64,000 bases of DNA from a bacterium (GTDB taxonomy: Bacteria; Desulfobacterota; Desulfocorpusculales; Desulfocorpusculum). The stretch covers positions 502,989-566,988 of the forward strand of contig JBBFLE010000001.1 of the NCBI GenBank assembly GCA_037481695.1, in the 5' to 3' direction. The notes under the pieces are model-generated. The model saw only the letters and a program-made list of their open reading frames with translations, searched no databases and was not told the origin of the DNA. Each line of letters starts with the position of its first letter. Position 1 is the first letter of the stretch. Shown piece after piece: positions 53,085 through 63,173 of the stretch. Both the position numbers and the translations under genes were made by a program.

Positions 53085-53540
53085 ATGTTTCTTCAGAGGG
53101 TAGAGCTTTTCAAGGATCTGCCACAGGCCGTTTTAGGGGAGATATCATCCGCATCCGAGGAAATCGCAGTGTCCAGGGGCGATTTCCCCTTGAGAGCGGG
53201 CCAACCAGCGCAGTATCTTTATGTCCTGGCGGAGGGCAGGGCAAGGGTTACCATAGGCGAAAAGGCTCACATCCATTTCCTTTCTTGCGATCCCGGGGAC
53301 ATCTTCGGCTGGCCGAGTCTGGTGGACCGACCCACCTACACCGCATCCGTAGAATGCCTGGAGGATTGCAAGTTTTTGAGAATCCCCAGGGAGAGGCTGG
53401 CCCAAATCCTGGCCAAGGATCCATCCAGCCAGGCCACCTTCTACAAGCGCCTGGCAGGAATCATAGGCCAGCGCCTCATAAGCGCCTATGAGACGGTCTT
53501 GGCCGCTTACAGGGAGCAGGGGCCTCCTTCGTACGGCTAG
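53085..53540 (+). CDS. Cyclic-nucleotide-binding-domain protein without HTH
   Basis: The 151-residue protein is a single cNMP-binding beta-barrel (VELFKDLPQAVLGEISSASEEIAVSRGDF-LRAGQPAQYLYVLAEGRARV). The phosphate cassette reads GDIFGWPSLVDRPTYTASV, lacking the Glu and Arg that usually bind cAMP. No helix-turn-helix follows. It may be a stand-alone sensor or regulatory subunit. AAAGGAGGCCGCC precedes the ATG. Confidence 0.82.
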   Translation: MFLQRVELFKDLPQAVLGEISSASEEIAVSRGDFPLRAGQPAQYLYVLAEGRARVTIGEKAHIHFLSCDPGDIFGWPSLVDRPTYTASVECLEDCKFLRIPRERLAQILAKDPSSQATFYKRLAGIIGQRLISAYETVLAAYREQGPPSYG

Positions 53541-53565
53541 TCTCCTGATAGTCTGCTGGGAATGA

Positions 53566-53593
53566 GACTTTGGGGGCCAAGGTCCCCAAAGTC
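53566..53593 (+). terminator. Hairpin after the cNMP-domain gene
   Basis: GACTTTGGGG and CCCCAAAGTC form a perfect 10-bp stem 25 bp after the stop codon, followed by a T-rich stretch. Confidence 0.65.
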
Positions 53594-53655
53594 CCCAGTT
53601 TGTTGTTAACCGGGCTTCTTATCTTTCCCGGGAGGCCAGAGGAGAGCAATATCTT

Positions 53656-55254
53656 ATGAAGCGCTGGAACGGTTGGGGTGACCAAGGCATTGAGATGAAG
53701 CTTCCCGCCCCAGCCAAGGCCATGCTTGCGGAAACCCTGGGAGCAGGCTCCCCTCAGAAGAGTATCTCCAGGAAAGCGCTTCTGGCCAAAGTCCCTGAAT
53801 CCCGCCTGCAAGATCCCATTGCCTGCATGAGTCTGGAGCCCGGACAAAGGCTGGATCATTCCCATGGCCAGAGCTTCCCTGACTGGGTTGGGATGCGTAT
53901 GGGAAGTCTGAGATCTTTCCCTGACGCAGTGGCCTTGCCTGAAAACGAGGCCCAGATGTCAGAGGTCATGGAGCTGATCCAGGCCAGGGATCTAGTGGCC
54001 ATACCTTACGGAGGGGGCACCAGCGTGGTGGGTCATCTGAATGTGCCCGAGTCAGCAAGACCGGTTCTTTCCGTGTCCCTGGAGCGCATGCGCAGAATGC
54101 TGGAGCTGGATACATTTTCCCGCCTGGCCGCATTCGAGGCCGGCATCACAGGAGCGGAAATAGAGGCAGCCCTCAGACCAAGGGGTTTCACCCTAGGACA
54201 TTATCCCCAGTCTTTCGAATACTCGACCCTGGGAGGTTGGGTGGCCACCCGATCCAGCGGACAGCAGTCTTTGTTTTTCGGGCGCATAGAAGAGTTGTTC
54301 GCAGGGGGAAAGGTGCTCACCCCCCAGGGCTGCCTGGAGTTACAGCCTTTCCCGGCTTCTGCTGCCGGACCGGATCTCAGGCAGCTTTTCCTTGGATCCG
54401 AAGGAAGGATGGGCATCTTGACCCATGCCTGGGTACGCATCAGAGTTCTACCCCATCGGGACCAACTTTACGGGCTTTTCTTTCCCAGCTGGGAAGAAGC
54501 CGTGCATTGCGCCAGGGAGCTTGCAGGGGCTGCCCTGCCTCTTTCCATGATCCGCATGAGCAACCCCATGGAGACCCGGGTAAGCCTTCTTCTGGCTGGC
54601 CATCAAAGCCACATGTGGCTTCTTGACCGCTACCTGGCTCTTAGAAGACTTGAAAGGCAAAGCCGCTGCATGGGATTGGTGGGACTCATGGGAGATGAGG
54701 ATGTTGTAAGAGCTGGCAAGAATGTTGCCTTGAAAATCATCAAGAAACATGGTGGGCTTTGCCTGGGCCAGACCATGGGAAAGACCTGGAAAAGAAATCG
54801 TTTTCTGGCACCATATCTTCGTAACACCCTTTGGGATCTGGGCTACGGGGTGGACACCCTAGAGACAGCCTTCACCTGGGACCGAGTAACAGCCGCAGCA
54901 GAGGCTGTGGAGCAAGCCATCAGGGAGGCCCTTGCACCATTTGGGGAAAAGGTCCTGGTTTTCTCCCACCTCTCCCACGTGTACAACACGGGATCCAGCC
55001 TTTACACCACATTACTTTTCCGACTAACAGATTCCCCACAGGAAAACCTTCAAAGATGGAAGTCCATGAAGGAGGCTGCCAGCCTGGCCATCCTAAAGGA
55101 AGGCGGCACCATAAGCCACCAGCACGGAGTTGGGATGGATCATAGAGAATATCTTGAGGCCGAGAAGGGAAGCTTGGGCATCCAAATCCTAAGAAGGGTT
55201 TTCTCAGGGTTGGACCCTCAAGAGAGGTTTAATCCGGGAAAGCTTCTGGGGTGA
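53656..55254 (+). CDS. FAD-linked oxidase, alkyl-dihydroxyacetonephosphate-synthase-like
   Basis: The 532-residue VAO-family flavoprotein resembles AGPS. It has the FAD loop IPYGGGTSVVGHL, TLGHYPQSFEYSTLGGWVATRSSGQQS, and the C-terminal GGTISHQHGVGMDHREYLE, where the HH/HG residues lie near the flavin. AGPS builds the ether bond of ether lipids; bacterial relatives may instead oxidise glycerol ethers or phosphates. It overlaps the GlpD-like gene by GTGA, and a sugar-kinase-type gene follows. Confidence 0.87.
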   Translation: MKRWNGWGDQGIEMKLPAPAKAMLAETLGAGSPQKSISRKALLAKVPESRLQDPIACMSLEPGQRLDHSHGQSFPDWVGMRMGSLRSFPDAVALPENEAQMSEVMELIQARDLVAIPYGGGTSVVGHLNVPESARPVLSVSLERMRRMLELDTFSRLAAFEAGITGAEIEAALRPRGFTLGHYPQSFEYSTLGGWVATRSSGQQSLFFGRIEELFAGGKVLTPQGCLELQPFPASAAGPDLRQLFLGSEGRMGILTHAWVRIRVLPHRDQLYGLFFPSWEEAVHCARELAGAALPLSMIRMSNPMETRVSLLLAGHQSHMWLLDRYLALRRLERQSRCMGLVGLMGDEDVVRAGKNVALKIIKKHGGLCLGQTMGKTWKRNRFLAPYLRNTLWDLGYGVDTLETAFTWDRVTAAAEAVEQAIREALAPFGEKVLVFSHLSHVYNTGSSLYTTLLFRLTDSPQENLQRWKSMKEAASLAILKEGGTISHQHGVGMDHREYLEAEKGSLGIQILRRVFSGLDPQERFNPGKLLG

Positions 55255-56840
55255 GGAGAATTGCCTTGGAACTTCCTGATATCCCCACACAATGGGATCT
55301 TCTGGTCATCGGGGGCGGGATCACCGGGGCTGGTGTCCTGGCAGAAGCCAGCCGCATGGGTCTTAAAACATTGCTTTGCGAGGAGAGAGACTTTGCCTGG
55401 GGAACCTCCAGCCGCTCTTCCAAGCTGGTCCACGGAGGGCTTCGGTATCTCCGGGAGGGCAGGTTTCGCCTCACACATCACTCTGTGATAAACCGCCAGA
55501 GGCTTCTGGCCGAAGCCCCTGGGCTTGTTACTCCCATCTTTTTCCTCATGCCAATCCGCAAGGACATAGGACCTGGCAAGAGGGCAACAGGTCTGGGACT
55601 TTACATTTATGATCTGATGGCAGGAAGAAGGGCCCACTCTTACCTGGAAAAGGAGGACTTTGCTCTTTTGGCCCCTGGCCTGGACAGTAGAGCCTTACGT
55701 GGGGGCTTTCTTTTCCAGGACGCTCAGACCGATGATGCCCGCCTCGTGTTGCGCCTCATCTTCGAGGCAGTGGAAAGAGGAGCCCTGGCCCTCAACTATA
55801 CCAGGGTCCTGAGCCTCTTGCGGCGAAGCTCGGGCATGGTCTCGGGAGCCTGTCTTCAAGACACCCTCACAGGAGAAACCAAAGAGGTCCTGGCCAAGGT
55901 GGTGATCAACGCCACAGGCCCCAGGTCTGAAAGCTTCCATAAGTCTCCTGACCCCAGGCTCAGAATTCGCGCCCTTAGGGGGAGCCACCTGGTCTTCCCT
56001 CACTGGAGCCTGCCCGTGCAGTCGGCCATAACCCTTATCCACCCCGAAGACCTGAGGCCTCTTTTCATCTTCCCTTGGGAGGGAGTCCTGGTGGCCGGGA
56101 CAACGGACGTGGATCATCTGGAGGATCTTTCACAGGAGCCGTCCATGAGCGCCCAAGAGGCAAACTACATCTTGGAGTGCCTCAGATTCCACTTCCCCTC
56201 CTGGGAAGGAGGGCTACAAGATACCCTCTGTGCATATGCTGGGGTTAGGGCCGTTATCAGCAGGGATCCTGGCAGGCCCCCCTCGGCAGAATCCAGGGAA
56301 CATGTGATCTGGAAAGACAGGGGGCTGGTCACTGTTACCGGAGGCAAGCTCACCACTTTCAGACTCTTAGCCAGAGAAGCCCTACATGCAGCCGCCAGGG
56401 AACTAGGTCTTGCTGGAAAGGTGGAGCTTTCTTCTCCTGCATATGAGCCTGTACCCCCATTGCATGGAGCTGGCTTGCGTGTCTCTCCAAGAGTCTGGAT
56501 TAGGCTTTTGGGAAGGTACGGCAAGAAGGCAATCCAAATCTTGGAGAAATCCCCTTCAGAACAATTGGAACCTGTGCCCGGCACAAGTATACTTTGGGCG
56601 GAGCTGGCCCACGCAGCCTGCTCAGAGAGCATAAAGCACCTGGAAGATCTCTTGCTCAGGAGGGTAAGGCTTGGCCTCCTGGCTCCCCGAGGAGCTCATG
56701 AGCACCTGGAGCGCATACAGCAGGTCTGCTCCTCGGCCCTGGACTGGGATGGCCCCAGATGGGAGAAGGAGAAGGCCGCATACCTGGATACGCTGAGCAG
56801 GTTCTATACAGTTCCCAGGCCCCATGGGGATTTGCATTGA
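55251..56840 (+). CDS. glpD: FAD-dependent glycerol-3-phosphate dehydrogenase
   Basis: The 529-residue enzyme has the FAD motif LLVIGGGITGAGVLAEA, GTSSRSSKLVHGGLRYLREG, and the middle segments FLFQDAQTDDARLVLRL and LVTVTGGKLTTFRLLAREA. It oxidises glycerol 3-phosphate to dihydroxyacetone phosphate and passes electrons to the membrane. The start GTG overlaps the stop of the AGPS-like gene. It is followed 29 bp later by an FGGY kinase. Confidence 0.92.
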   Translation: MRRIALELPDIPTQWDLLVIGGGITGAGVLAEASRMGLKTLLCEERDFAWGTSSRSSKLVHGGLRYLREGRFRLTHHSVINRQRLLAEAPGLVTPIFFLMPIRKDIGPGKRATGLGLYIYDLMAGRRAHSYLEKEDFALLAPGLDSRALRGGFLFQDAQTDDARLVLRLIFEAVERGALALNYTRVLSLLRRSSGMVSGACLQDTLTGETKEVLAKVVINATGPRSESFHKSPDPRLRIRALRGSHLVFPHWSLPVQSAITLIHPEDLRPLFIFPWEGVLVAGTTDVDHLEDLSQEPSMSAQEANYILECLRFHFPSWEGGLQDTLCAYAGVRAVISRDPGRPPSAESREHVIWKDRGLVTVTGGKLTTFRLLAREALHAAARELGLAGKVELSSPAYEPVPPLHGAGLRVSPRVWIRLLGRYGKKAIQILEKSPSEQLEPVPGTSILWAELAHAACSESIKHLEDLLLRRVRLGLLAPRGAHEHLERIQQVCSSALDWDGPRWEKEKAAYLDTLSRFYTVPRPHGDLH

Positions 56841-56869
56841 GTCCATCACCTCGGAGCTTTAGATAGGCC

Positions 56870-58432
56870 GTGGCTGAGAAAGATCTTATTCTGGCCATTG
56901 ACTGCGGGACCCAGAGCATTAAGGCCATGGCCTTTGATGTCCATGGCCAGATGCAGGGCATGGTAAAGGTCCCCTTTGAGCCAGTTTTTCATTCTCCCAA
57001 GCCTGGATGGGCAGAACAGGATCCCCTGTACTACTGGAAAAGCCTCTGTGAGGCCACACAAAAACTTTTTTGTGAAAAGGGTGTTGAGAAGCATAGGATA
57101 GCTGGGGTGAGTCTTACCACTCAGAGGGCCACGGTTGTAAATGTAGATTTCCAGGGCAACCCTCTCAGGCCAGCCATCCTCTGGCTGGACCAAAGAAGAA
57201 CTCAGGGGCTCAAGCCCATTGGGGGCTGGTGGGGTCTTGTTTTTTCCCTTGCGGGCTTGAAGCCCACCTTGGCTTATATACAGAGAGAGGCTGAGGCCAA
57301 CTGGATCCAGACCCACCAGCCAAAGATCTGGGAAAAGACACACAAGTTTCTTCTTCTTTCAGGATACTTGAGCTTCATGCTCACAGGAGAATACCTGGAC
57401 TCAGTGGGCTGCCAGGTGGGCTACATACCCTTTGACTACAAGCGCCTTTGTTGGGCAAAGAAATGGGATTGGAAATGGCAGCTGCCCATAACCAGGGACC
57501 AGCTCCCTGAGCTGGTGGATCCGGGTGCGATCATGGGAGCCATAACACCCAGGAGCTCCCAGCAGACAGGTATTCCCCCAGGCACACCTGTGATAGCAGC
57601 TGCCTCGGATAAGGCCTGTGAAGTCATAGGCTGCGGTGGCCTTGAGCCTTGGGTAGGATGCATAAGCTATGGCACCACAGCCACCATCAATGTCACCCAC
57701 AAGAAATACTTGGAACCCGTGCCCCTCATACCTGCTTATCCATCGGCCATACCGGGCTACCACTGCCTGGAGGTGCAGATCTTCAGGGGCTATTGGATGG
57801 TCAGTTGGTTCAAGAAGGAGTTCGGCCATCCCGAGAGGCTGGAGGCAGAGCAAAAGCACACCGAGGCTGAAACCCTGCTGGACAGGCTGTTGGAGCAAAC
57901 GGCTCCAGGCAGTATGGGTCTAGTGCTGCAGCCCTACTGGAGCCCAGGCATAAGATTTCCAGGGCCAGAGGCCAAGGGTTGCATACTGGGTTTTGGGGAT
58001 GTCCACACCAGAGGCCACCTTTACAGGGCCATCCTGGAGGGACTCGCATATGCTTTGCGGGAAGGAAAGGAGAGGATAGAGAAGAAGACCAAGGTGCCTG
58101 TTTCAGAGCTGAGGATCTCTGGCGGTGGCTCACAAAGCCGAGGCGCCCTGCAGATCACCGCCGACGTCTTCAACCTTCCCACGTACAGGGCCAAGTCCCA
58201 TGAGGCCTCAGGCTTGGGTGCAGCCATATGTGCAGCCGTAGGTCTTGGATTCTTCAACTCTTATAAGGAGGCCATAGAAGCCATGACCCAAGTTCAAGAG
58301 CTCTTTGAACCCAATGCTGGAAACTCAAGGCTCTATGATGCCCTCTATGCAAGGATTTACAAGAGAATCTATTCAAGGCTCAAGCCGCTCTATGAGGAGA
58401 TCAGGGAAATAACCGGATACCCTGAAGTCTAA
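56870..58432 (+). CDS. FGGY-family carbohydrate/glycerol kinase
   Basis: The 520-residue kinase has [19 protein letters not shown] (phosphate 1), [32 protein letters not shown] and the C-terminal [23 protein letters not shown]. It looks more like xylulokinase or FGGY pentulose kinases than classical GlpK, so the substrate is open; its position behind a GlpD-like gene suggests a triol or polyol. The start is GTG 56870 with a weak ribosome site. Confidence 0.87.
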   Translation: MAEKDLILAIDCGTQSIKAMAFDVHGQMQGMVKVPFEPVFHSPKPGWAEQDPLYYWKSLCEATQKLFCEKGVEKHRIAGVSLTTQRATVVNVDFQGNPLRPAILWLDQRRTQGLKPIGGWWGLVFSLAGLKPTLAYIQREAEANWIQTHQPKIWEKTHKFLLLSGYLSFMLTGEYLDSVGCQVGYIPFDYKRLCWAKKWDWKWQLPITRDQLPELVDPGAIMGAITPRSSQQTGIPPGTPVIAAASDKACEVIGCGGLEPWVGCISYGTTATINVTHKKYLEPVPLIPAYPSAIPGYHCLEVQIFRGYWMVSWFKKEFGHPERLEAEQKHTEAETLLDRLLEQTAPGSMGLVLQPYWSPGIRFPGPEAKGCILGFGDVHTRGHLYRAILEGLAYALREGKERIEKKTKVPVSELRISGGGSQSRGALQITADVFNLPTYRAKSHEASGLGAAICAAVGLGFFNSYKEAIEAMTQVQELFEPNAGNSRLYDALYARIYKRIYSRLKPLYEEIREITGYPEV

Positions 58433-58525
58433 GAGCCGAGCTTCTCTGAGCTCCATGGGAAGACTGCAGGCTTTTTGAAATGCTTTTGGAAGATGACTGC
58501 TGAAGCTTTTTTCTGGAGGGCAAGG

Positions 58526-60487
58526 ATGCCTCGTAGAGTGATTCAGGCGATAGTGGCTCTTGGGGTGCTTGCGGCCACCATGGTATTTGCCAGCAGGTGT
58601 TTCGGCCGCTCTTTGACCGTGGTGCACACCAATGACCTGCATTCCCACGCGCAGGGTTTTGGCCCAGAGACTGATTACAGCCCCTTTACCACCAGTGACG
58701 ACCAAACCATGGGCGGCTTCGCCCGGATAGCAGCCCTCATAGCGCACATAAAGTCCTCCAGGGAAAACCCGGTGCTGGTGCTGGATGCCGGGGATTTCAC
58801 CATGGGCACCCTGTTCCATACCATAAGCAGGCAATCAGGAGGTGAACTTCGTCTCATGAAGGCCATGGGCTACCATGCGGTGACCCTTGGGAATCATGAA
58901 TTTGATCTCAAGCCCTCGGGACTTGCGGCCATCCTGAGAGCAGCTGCATCCCTGGGAGCCCTGCCCATCATCCTGGCGGCCAATGTAAGGTTCAATGATT
59001 CAGACCCAGGGGATGATGATCTACAGGAGGCCTTCCAGGAGCTCGGGGTTGTGCCCCGCCAGGTGGTTGATCTGGGCGGGCTCAAGGTGGGCCTCCTGGG
59101 GGTAATGGGCCGGGCTGCAGCCCAGGTGGCGCCTTTTGCCAGGCCAGTAAGTTTCACAGACCCTGTGGAGGCTGCCAGGGTTCAAGTCAAAGAGCTGAGG
59201 GAAAAGGAGCAAGTGGATCTGGTGGTGTGTTTGGCTCACTTGGGAGTCTCCCAGCAGGGCAAGGGCGAGTCGGAGGATTTGGCCAGGAAAGTGGACGGAA
59301 TCGACCTCATAGTGGACGGCCACACCCACACCTTACTGGAAAGACCCCTTCTTGTGGGAAAGACATGGATTGTCCAGGCAGGCTCTTATGGGACTCGATT
59401 GGGGGTATTGGACTTGGATCTGCAAGGCTCTACACCCAAGCTGAAAAAATACGAGCTTCTCAGGGTGGATGATTCGGTGCTTGGAGACAGCCAACTGCAG
59501 GCCCAGGTACAAAGATTGAAGCAGGAGGTTCAGGATCGTTTCCTCCAGAACAAGGGGCTGTGGTATGAGCAGCCCCTGGCCAATTTGGACTTCCCTTTGC
59601 ACGACGAGCCTTGGGGGGATTCAAACCTGGGGGATCTGGTCTCAGACAGTATTCGATGGGCTCTGGATAAATATGAGATGAATTGGGCACCTGGGAGGCA
59701 GAAAACCGATTTTGCCGTGGAGTCGGGTGGTCTTCTGAGGGACCCCATCCTTCCGGGCAAAAGGGGCATTGTGGCCCTCTGCGATCTTTTCAGGGCATTT
59801 CCCCTGGGTTTCGGGCCTGACGGAGAAATGGGTTATCCGCTTTTGTCTGTTTATCTGACAGGCTCGGAGATCAAAAAAGCCTTGGAGGTGCATGCCAGCG
59901 TGGCCCCCATGAAGGGCTCGGATTACAGGCTCAGAATCTCTGGCCTTCGTTTTTCTTACAACCCCAAGCGTGTGCCCTTTGACAGGGTAACAGATGTTTG
60001 GGTGGAGAAAGAAGACGGCATGCTTTTTCCCCTGGACACATCCTCAGGCAACCCCCTTCTATACAAGGTGGGAGTCAACCTCTACAACGCAAGCTTCTTG
60101 AAGATCATAGGCGGCTTTACTTACGGGCTTCTCCAGATACAACCCAAGGACGCGCAGGGCCGGGTGCTCCATGATCTCAAAGAGGCCTTGGTGGACAAAG
60201 ATCCCTCTACCCCAGGCATCCAAGAACTCAAGGAGTGGGAAGCTCTTGTGGAGTTCATAAGGAGCTTTCCGGATTCCAATGGAGACGCTCTTGCGGATGT
60301 ACCCAAGAGGTATTCTACCCCTCAGGCAAGGGCCATCTGCTCTCCCACCTGGAATCCCTTGTTTTGGTTCAGAAATGCAGGCTGGCAATCCTGGGCCTCT
60401 CTGGGGATCCTTCTGGTGGCGCTTACTGTGTTGGGTGTCTTGGCCGTGAAGGTCTCCAAAGGGATTGCCCGAAGAAAAAGCTTTTAA
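58526..60487 (+). CDS. Periplasmic 5'-nucleotidase / UDP-sugar hydrolase family protein
   Basis: The 653-residue protein has a signal peptide, a metallophosphatase domain (VVHTNDLHSHAQ, VLDAGDFTMGT, TLGNHEFD, VDGHTHTLL) and a 5'-nucleotidase C-terminal domain (DFAVESGGLLRDPILPG). A C-terminal membrane helix (WASLGILLVALTVLGVLAVKV) with a basic end anchors it. It would release phosphate from nucleotides outside the cytoplasm. I chose ATG 58526 behind GGAGGGCAAGG. Confidence 0.88.
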   Translation: MPRRVIQAIVALGVLAATMVFASRCFGRSLTVVHTNDLHSHAQGFGPETDYSPFTTSDDQTMGGFARIAALIAHIKSSRENPVLVLDAGDFTMGTLFHTISRQSGGELRLMKAMGYHAVTLGNHEFDLKPSGLAAILRAAASLGALPIILAANVRFNDSDPGDDDLQEAFQELGVVPRQVVDLGGLKVGLLGVMGRAAAQVAPFARPVSFTDPVEAARVQVKELREKEQVDLVVCLAHLGVSQQGKGESEDLARKVDGIDLIVDGHTHTLLERPLLVGKTWIVQAGSYGTRLGVLDLDLQGSTPKLKKYELLRVDDSVLGDSQLQAQVQRLKQEVQDRFLQNKGLWYEQPLANLDFPLHDEPWGDSNLGDLVSDSIRWALDKYEMNWAPGRQKTDFAVESGGLLRDPILPGKRGIVALCDLFRAFPLGFGPDGEMGYPLLSVYLTGSEIKKALEVHASVAPMKGSDYRLRISGLRFSYNPKRVPFDRVTDVWVEKEDGMLFPLDTSSGNPLLYKVGVNLYNASFLKIIGGFTYGLLQIQPKDAQGRVLHDLKEALVDKDPSTPGIQELKEWEALVEFIRSFPDSNGDALADVPKRYSTPQARAICSPTWNPLFWFRNAGWQSWASLGILLVALTVLGVLAVKVSKGIARRKSF

Positions 60488-60628
60488 GGACAAGGGAAGG
60501 AGTCTCTCGAGGCTGCTTGACCCTGGACTTGCTCTGATGTAGATCTGAAAGGTGAAAGCCCATAATTCCCAGGCAAGAATCCGAGGCCTTACTTCTTCAT
60601 TGCGTACACCCCAGAAGGAGGTCAGATC

Positions 60629-61087
60629 ATGAAGCTCCTGAGTGATGCTTTCCAACATGGCGGGAAGATACCATCCAAGTACACCTGCGATGGGCCCAAT
60701 GTGAATCCACCCCTCAGGATAGAGGGGATCCCGGGCGGGACCAAGAGCCTGGTGCTCATCATGGATGACCCGGATGTGCCCAAATCCATCAGACAGGATG
60801 GAATGTGGGACCACTGGGTGGTCTTTGACATTCCGCCCGATGTGACGCAGATCCCTGAAGCTCAGCAGCCCCCTGGTGTGGCAGGTAAAGGTACAGCAGG
60901 CAATACCAGCTATTTCGGGCCCTGTCCTCCTGACAGAGAACACAGGTACTTCTTCAAACTCTATGCCTTGGATACCCTGTTGAAGCTTCCGGCCGGATCC
61001 ACCAAGGCTCAGGTGGAACAGGCCATGGAAGGGCACATCCTGGAAAAAACGGAACTCATGGGCAGATACGAAAGAGTCAGAAAGTGA
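60629..61087 (+). CDS. YbhB/YbcL family PEBP-like protein
   Basis: The 152-residue phosphatidylethanolamine-binding-protein-like fold has FQHGGKIPSKYTCDGPNVNPPL, LIMDDPDVP, DHWVVFDIPPD and FGPCPPDREHRYFFKLYALD, all family hallmarks. Its bacterial role is not established. AGAAGGAGGTCAGATC precedes the ATG. It is a single-gene unit ended by a bidirectional terminator. Confidence 0.92.
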   Translation: MKLLSDAFQHGGKIPSKYTCDGPNVNPPLRIEGIPGGTKSLVLIMDDPDVPKSIRQDGMWDHWVVFDIPPDVTQIPEAQQPPGVAGKGTAGNTSYFGPCPPDREHRYFFKLYALDTLLKLPAGSTKAQVEQAMEGHILEKTELMGRYERVRK

Positions 61088-61153
61088 AGGGGAGCCCTCG
61101 GCACATCTGGGAAAGGCTGCTTAGGGGTGCAAATTTTGGGGTTGGTAGGCCTG

Positions 61154-61180
61154 GCTGCATCGGGCCTAGCCCGATGCAGC
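61154..61180. terminator. Bidirectional terminator between PEBP and AOR genes
   Basis: GCTGCATCGGGC and GCCCGATGCAGC form a perfect 12-bp stem with a 3-nt loop between two convergent genes. Confidence 0.75.
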
Positions 61181-61205
61181 AGCTTTGGGTAAAACCCGCC
61201 TGATA

Positions 61206-63089
61206 TCAGATCTGCACCCACTCCAGCCCCAGGAAGGCCAGCCTTCCTGGAGTGGGAACTCCGGTTTCTGGATCCCAGCCCATGGCCCCATAGTAAAGCC
61301 TCAAAGCTTGCTCAAAGTCCTCTTTCTCGATCTTCTTTTCCCTCGGGGTTCCTTCCTCCAGGGGCAAAAAAAGCCTCTGGGGAAGTTCATCATCCCTCGC
61401 TGAAAATCCCTCTCTCAGATTGAACAGTCGGGCCATGGTGATGGTACGCTCGCCCAGTTCCATTATCTCGTAAAGGCTTGTGTTCCAGCCTGTACAAGCC
61501 TTTAGGGCATCGGCTATCAAAGGCAGAGTGAAAGCAGAGTAGGGTGCTGCGGCGAAATTGCAAATGCCCAGGGAGTTGAAAGAATTCCAGATCTGTTGTG
61601 CATGCACAAAGAGCCTTATCTTGCGGGGCCCCAGCTCCGTGGCAGGCAACGGCTCCAGGACTCCGGCAGGGTTTGCAGCATAAAGCATGGGAGTGTCAGA
61701 CATGAAAGAAGTGTCGTGGGGAGCCTCTATGTGATCCGCCCCTGTAGGGGATGTGGCATAGCTCAGGACCAAACCCTTCTTACCCCTTGGATCATGCATG
61801 GGAAGTTCCTGTCCCTTAACATGCAGGGCATATTGCTCGGCCCCTTTTCCGATCCTGCGGGCAGCCTCCTTCACACCATCGGCCAATACCTCCCCAAAAC
61901 CCTCTTTCCTGGCGATCTTATGGATCATCTGGATCATGGCGTCTGCATTTCCGAAGCGCAGCTCCACTCCGTCGGTCTCCTTGGAGCTAAGGATACCCTG
62001 TTCCGTGCACTCCATGGCAAAGGCTATGCACACTCCCGTGGAGATGGTATCCAGGCCGTAGCGGTTGCAAAGTTCGTTGCCGTGGGCTATGGCCTCTAGG
62101 TTGTCCACCCCGCAAAGAGAACCCAGGGAAGCCAGAGTCTCGTACTCTGGTCCCCCGTAGTCGGGGTCTGTGGCATACTTGCCCTCCACCTTGACCACCC
62201 TCTTGCAATGAACCGCACAACTGTAGCAACCCTTGTTGCCTTGGAGGATGGTGCTGTTCATTGCTTCTGCCGAGATTTTTGGGGCCCCCTCAAAGATGCC
62301 TGCCTGAAAATTCCTGGTAGGAAGAATTCCTGAATCATTGAGGGGCATCACGAATACTGGTGTCCCGAACTGTTTAAAATTCCTGGCCATGGGAGACTGG
62401 GGAATCAGCTCAGCCACCTCTTTTCCTATGGCTTTTAGCCTATCTGCATCGGCAAACTGTAGCTTGCCGGTGCCACGCACTGCCACTGCCCTCAAGTTCT
62501 TGGAGCCCATCACAGCCCCCATTCCAGTGCGGCCATTGGCGTGCTTGAGCTCATTGAGAACGCACGCATAACGCACTAGTTTCTCGCCTGCCGGTCCACA
62601 CTGGGCCACCCTCACCCTGTCGTCTCCCAGCTCCTCCCGGATCAATCTTTGGACCTCTTTGGTGTCCTTGCCCCAGATGTGGGAAGCGTCCCTGAGCTGG
62701 GCATTGCCATCTTTTATCCAGAGGTATACGGGTCTTGGGGATCTACCCTGAATCACGATACCGTCAAATCCCGCCAGCTTGAGCTCAGGCCCCCAAAATC
62801 CCCCTGCCTCGGCCTCCCCAAAGGCTCCGGTAAGGGGCGAACGGGCTGCAACAGTATATCTGGGAACCCCTGCCACAGGAGCTCCTGACAAAACGCTGGA
62901 GGTGAAAACCAGCAAATTCTCGGGTCCAAGAGGATCGGTCCCGGCCTTGAGCTCCCTGAGAAGATAGTAGAGAGCCATGGCCGATCCACCCATGTAAAGT
63001 CTGTAGACCCTCTCCTCAGGAGCTTCTTCCCAGATCTTTCCCGAAGTTAGATCCACCCTTAAAATCTTTCCATTGTATCCTTTGGGCAT
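61206..63089 (-). CDS. aor: Aldehyde:ferredoxin oxidoreductase (tungsten)
   Basis: The 627-residue tungstopterin enzyme of the AOR family. It has GYNGKILRVDLTSGKIW at the start, PRYTVAARSPLTGAFGEAEAGGFWGPELKLAGFDGIVI, GRTGMGAVMGSKNLRAVAV, the cluster ligands GCYSCAVHC (C-x2-C-x3-C) and a fourth Cys in SLGICNF. It interconverts aldehydes and acids with ferredoxin. ATG 63089 has ACAGGAGGAAGCC upstream. Such enzymes mark anaerobic metabolism. Confidence 0.95.
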   Translation of the reverse strand: MPKGYNGKILRVDLTSGKIWEEAPEERVYRLYMGGSAMALYYLLRELKAGTDPLGPENLLVFTSSVLSGAPVAGVPRYTVAARSPLTGAFGEAEAGGFWGPELKLAGFDGIVIQGRSPRPVYLWIKDGNAQLRDASHIWGKDTKEVQRLIREELGDDRVRVAQCGPAGEKLVRYACVLNELKHANGRTGMGAVMGSKNLRAVAVRGTGKLQFADADRLKAIGKEVAELIPQSPMARNFKQFGTPVFVMPLNDSGILPTRNFQAGIFEGAPKISAEAMNSTILQGNKGCYSCAVHCKRVVKVEGKYATDPDYGGPEYETLASLGSLCGVDNLEAIAHGNELCNRYGLDTISTGVCIAFAMECTEQGILSSKETDGVELRFGNADAMIQMIHKIARKEGFGEVLADGVKEAARRIGKGAEQYALHVKGQELPMHDPRGKKGLVLSYATSPTGADHIEAPHDTSFMSDTPMLYAANPAGVLEPLPATELGPRKIRLFVHAQQIWNSFNSLGICNFAAAPYSAFTLPLIADALKACTGWNTSLYEIMELGERTITMARLFNLREGFSARDDELPQRLFLPLEEGTPREKKIEKEDFEQALRLYYGAMGWDPETGVPTPGRLAFLGLEWVQI

Positions 63090-63173
63090 GGCTTCCTCCT
63101 GTTGAGCCTGAGTATTGTTTCCCACAAAGAGGCCCTGAAGGGGATTCCCTTCGGTTCATCTGGGTCTTGCCTC

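Noticed and set aside
60059-61036. 325-codon minus-strand frame
   Set aside because: It runs antisense through the 5'-nucleotidase and PEBP genes, both of which carry clear motifs.
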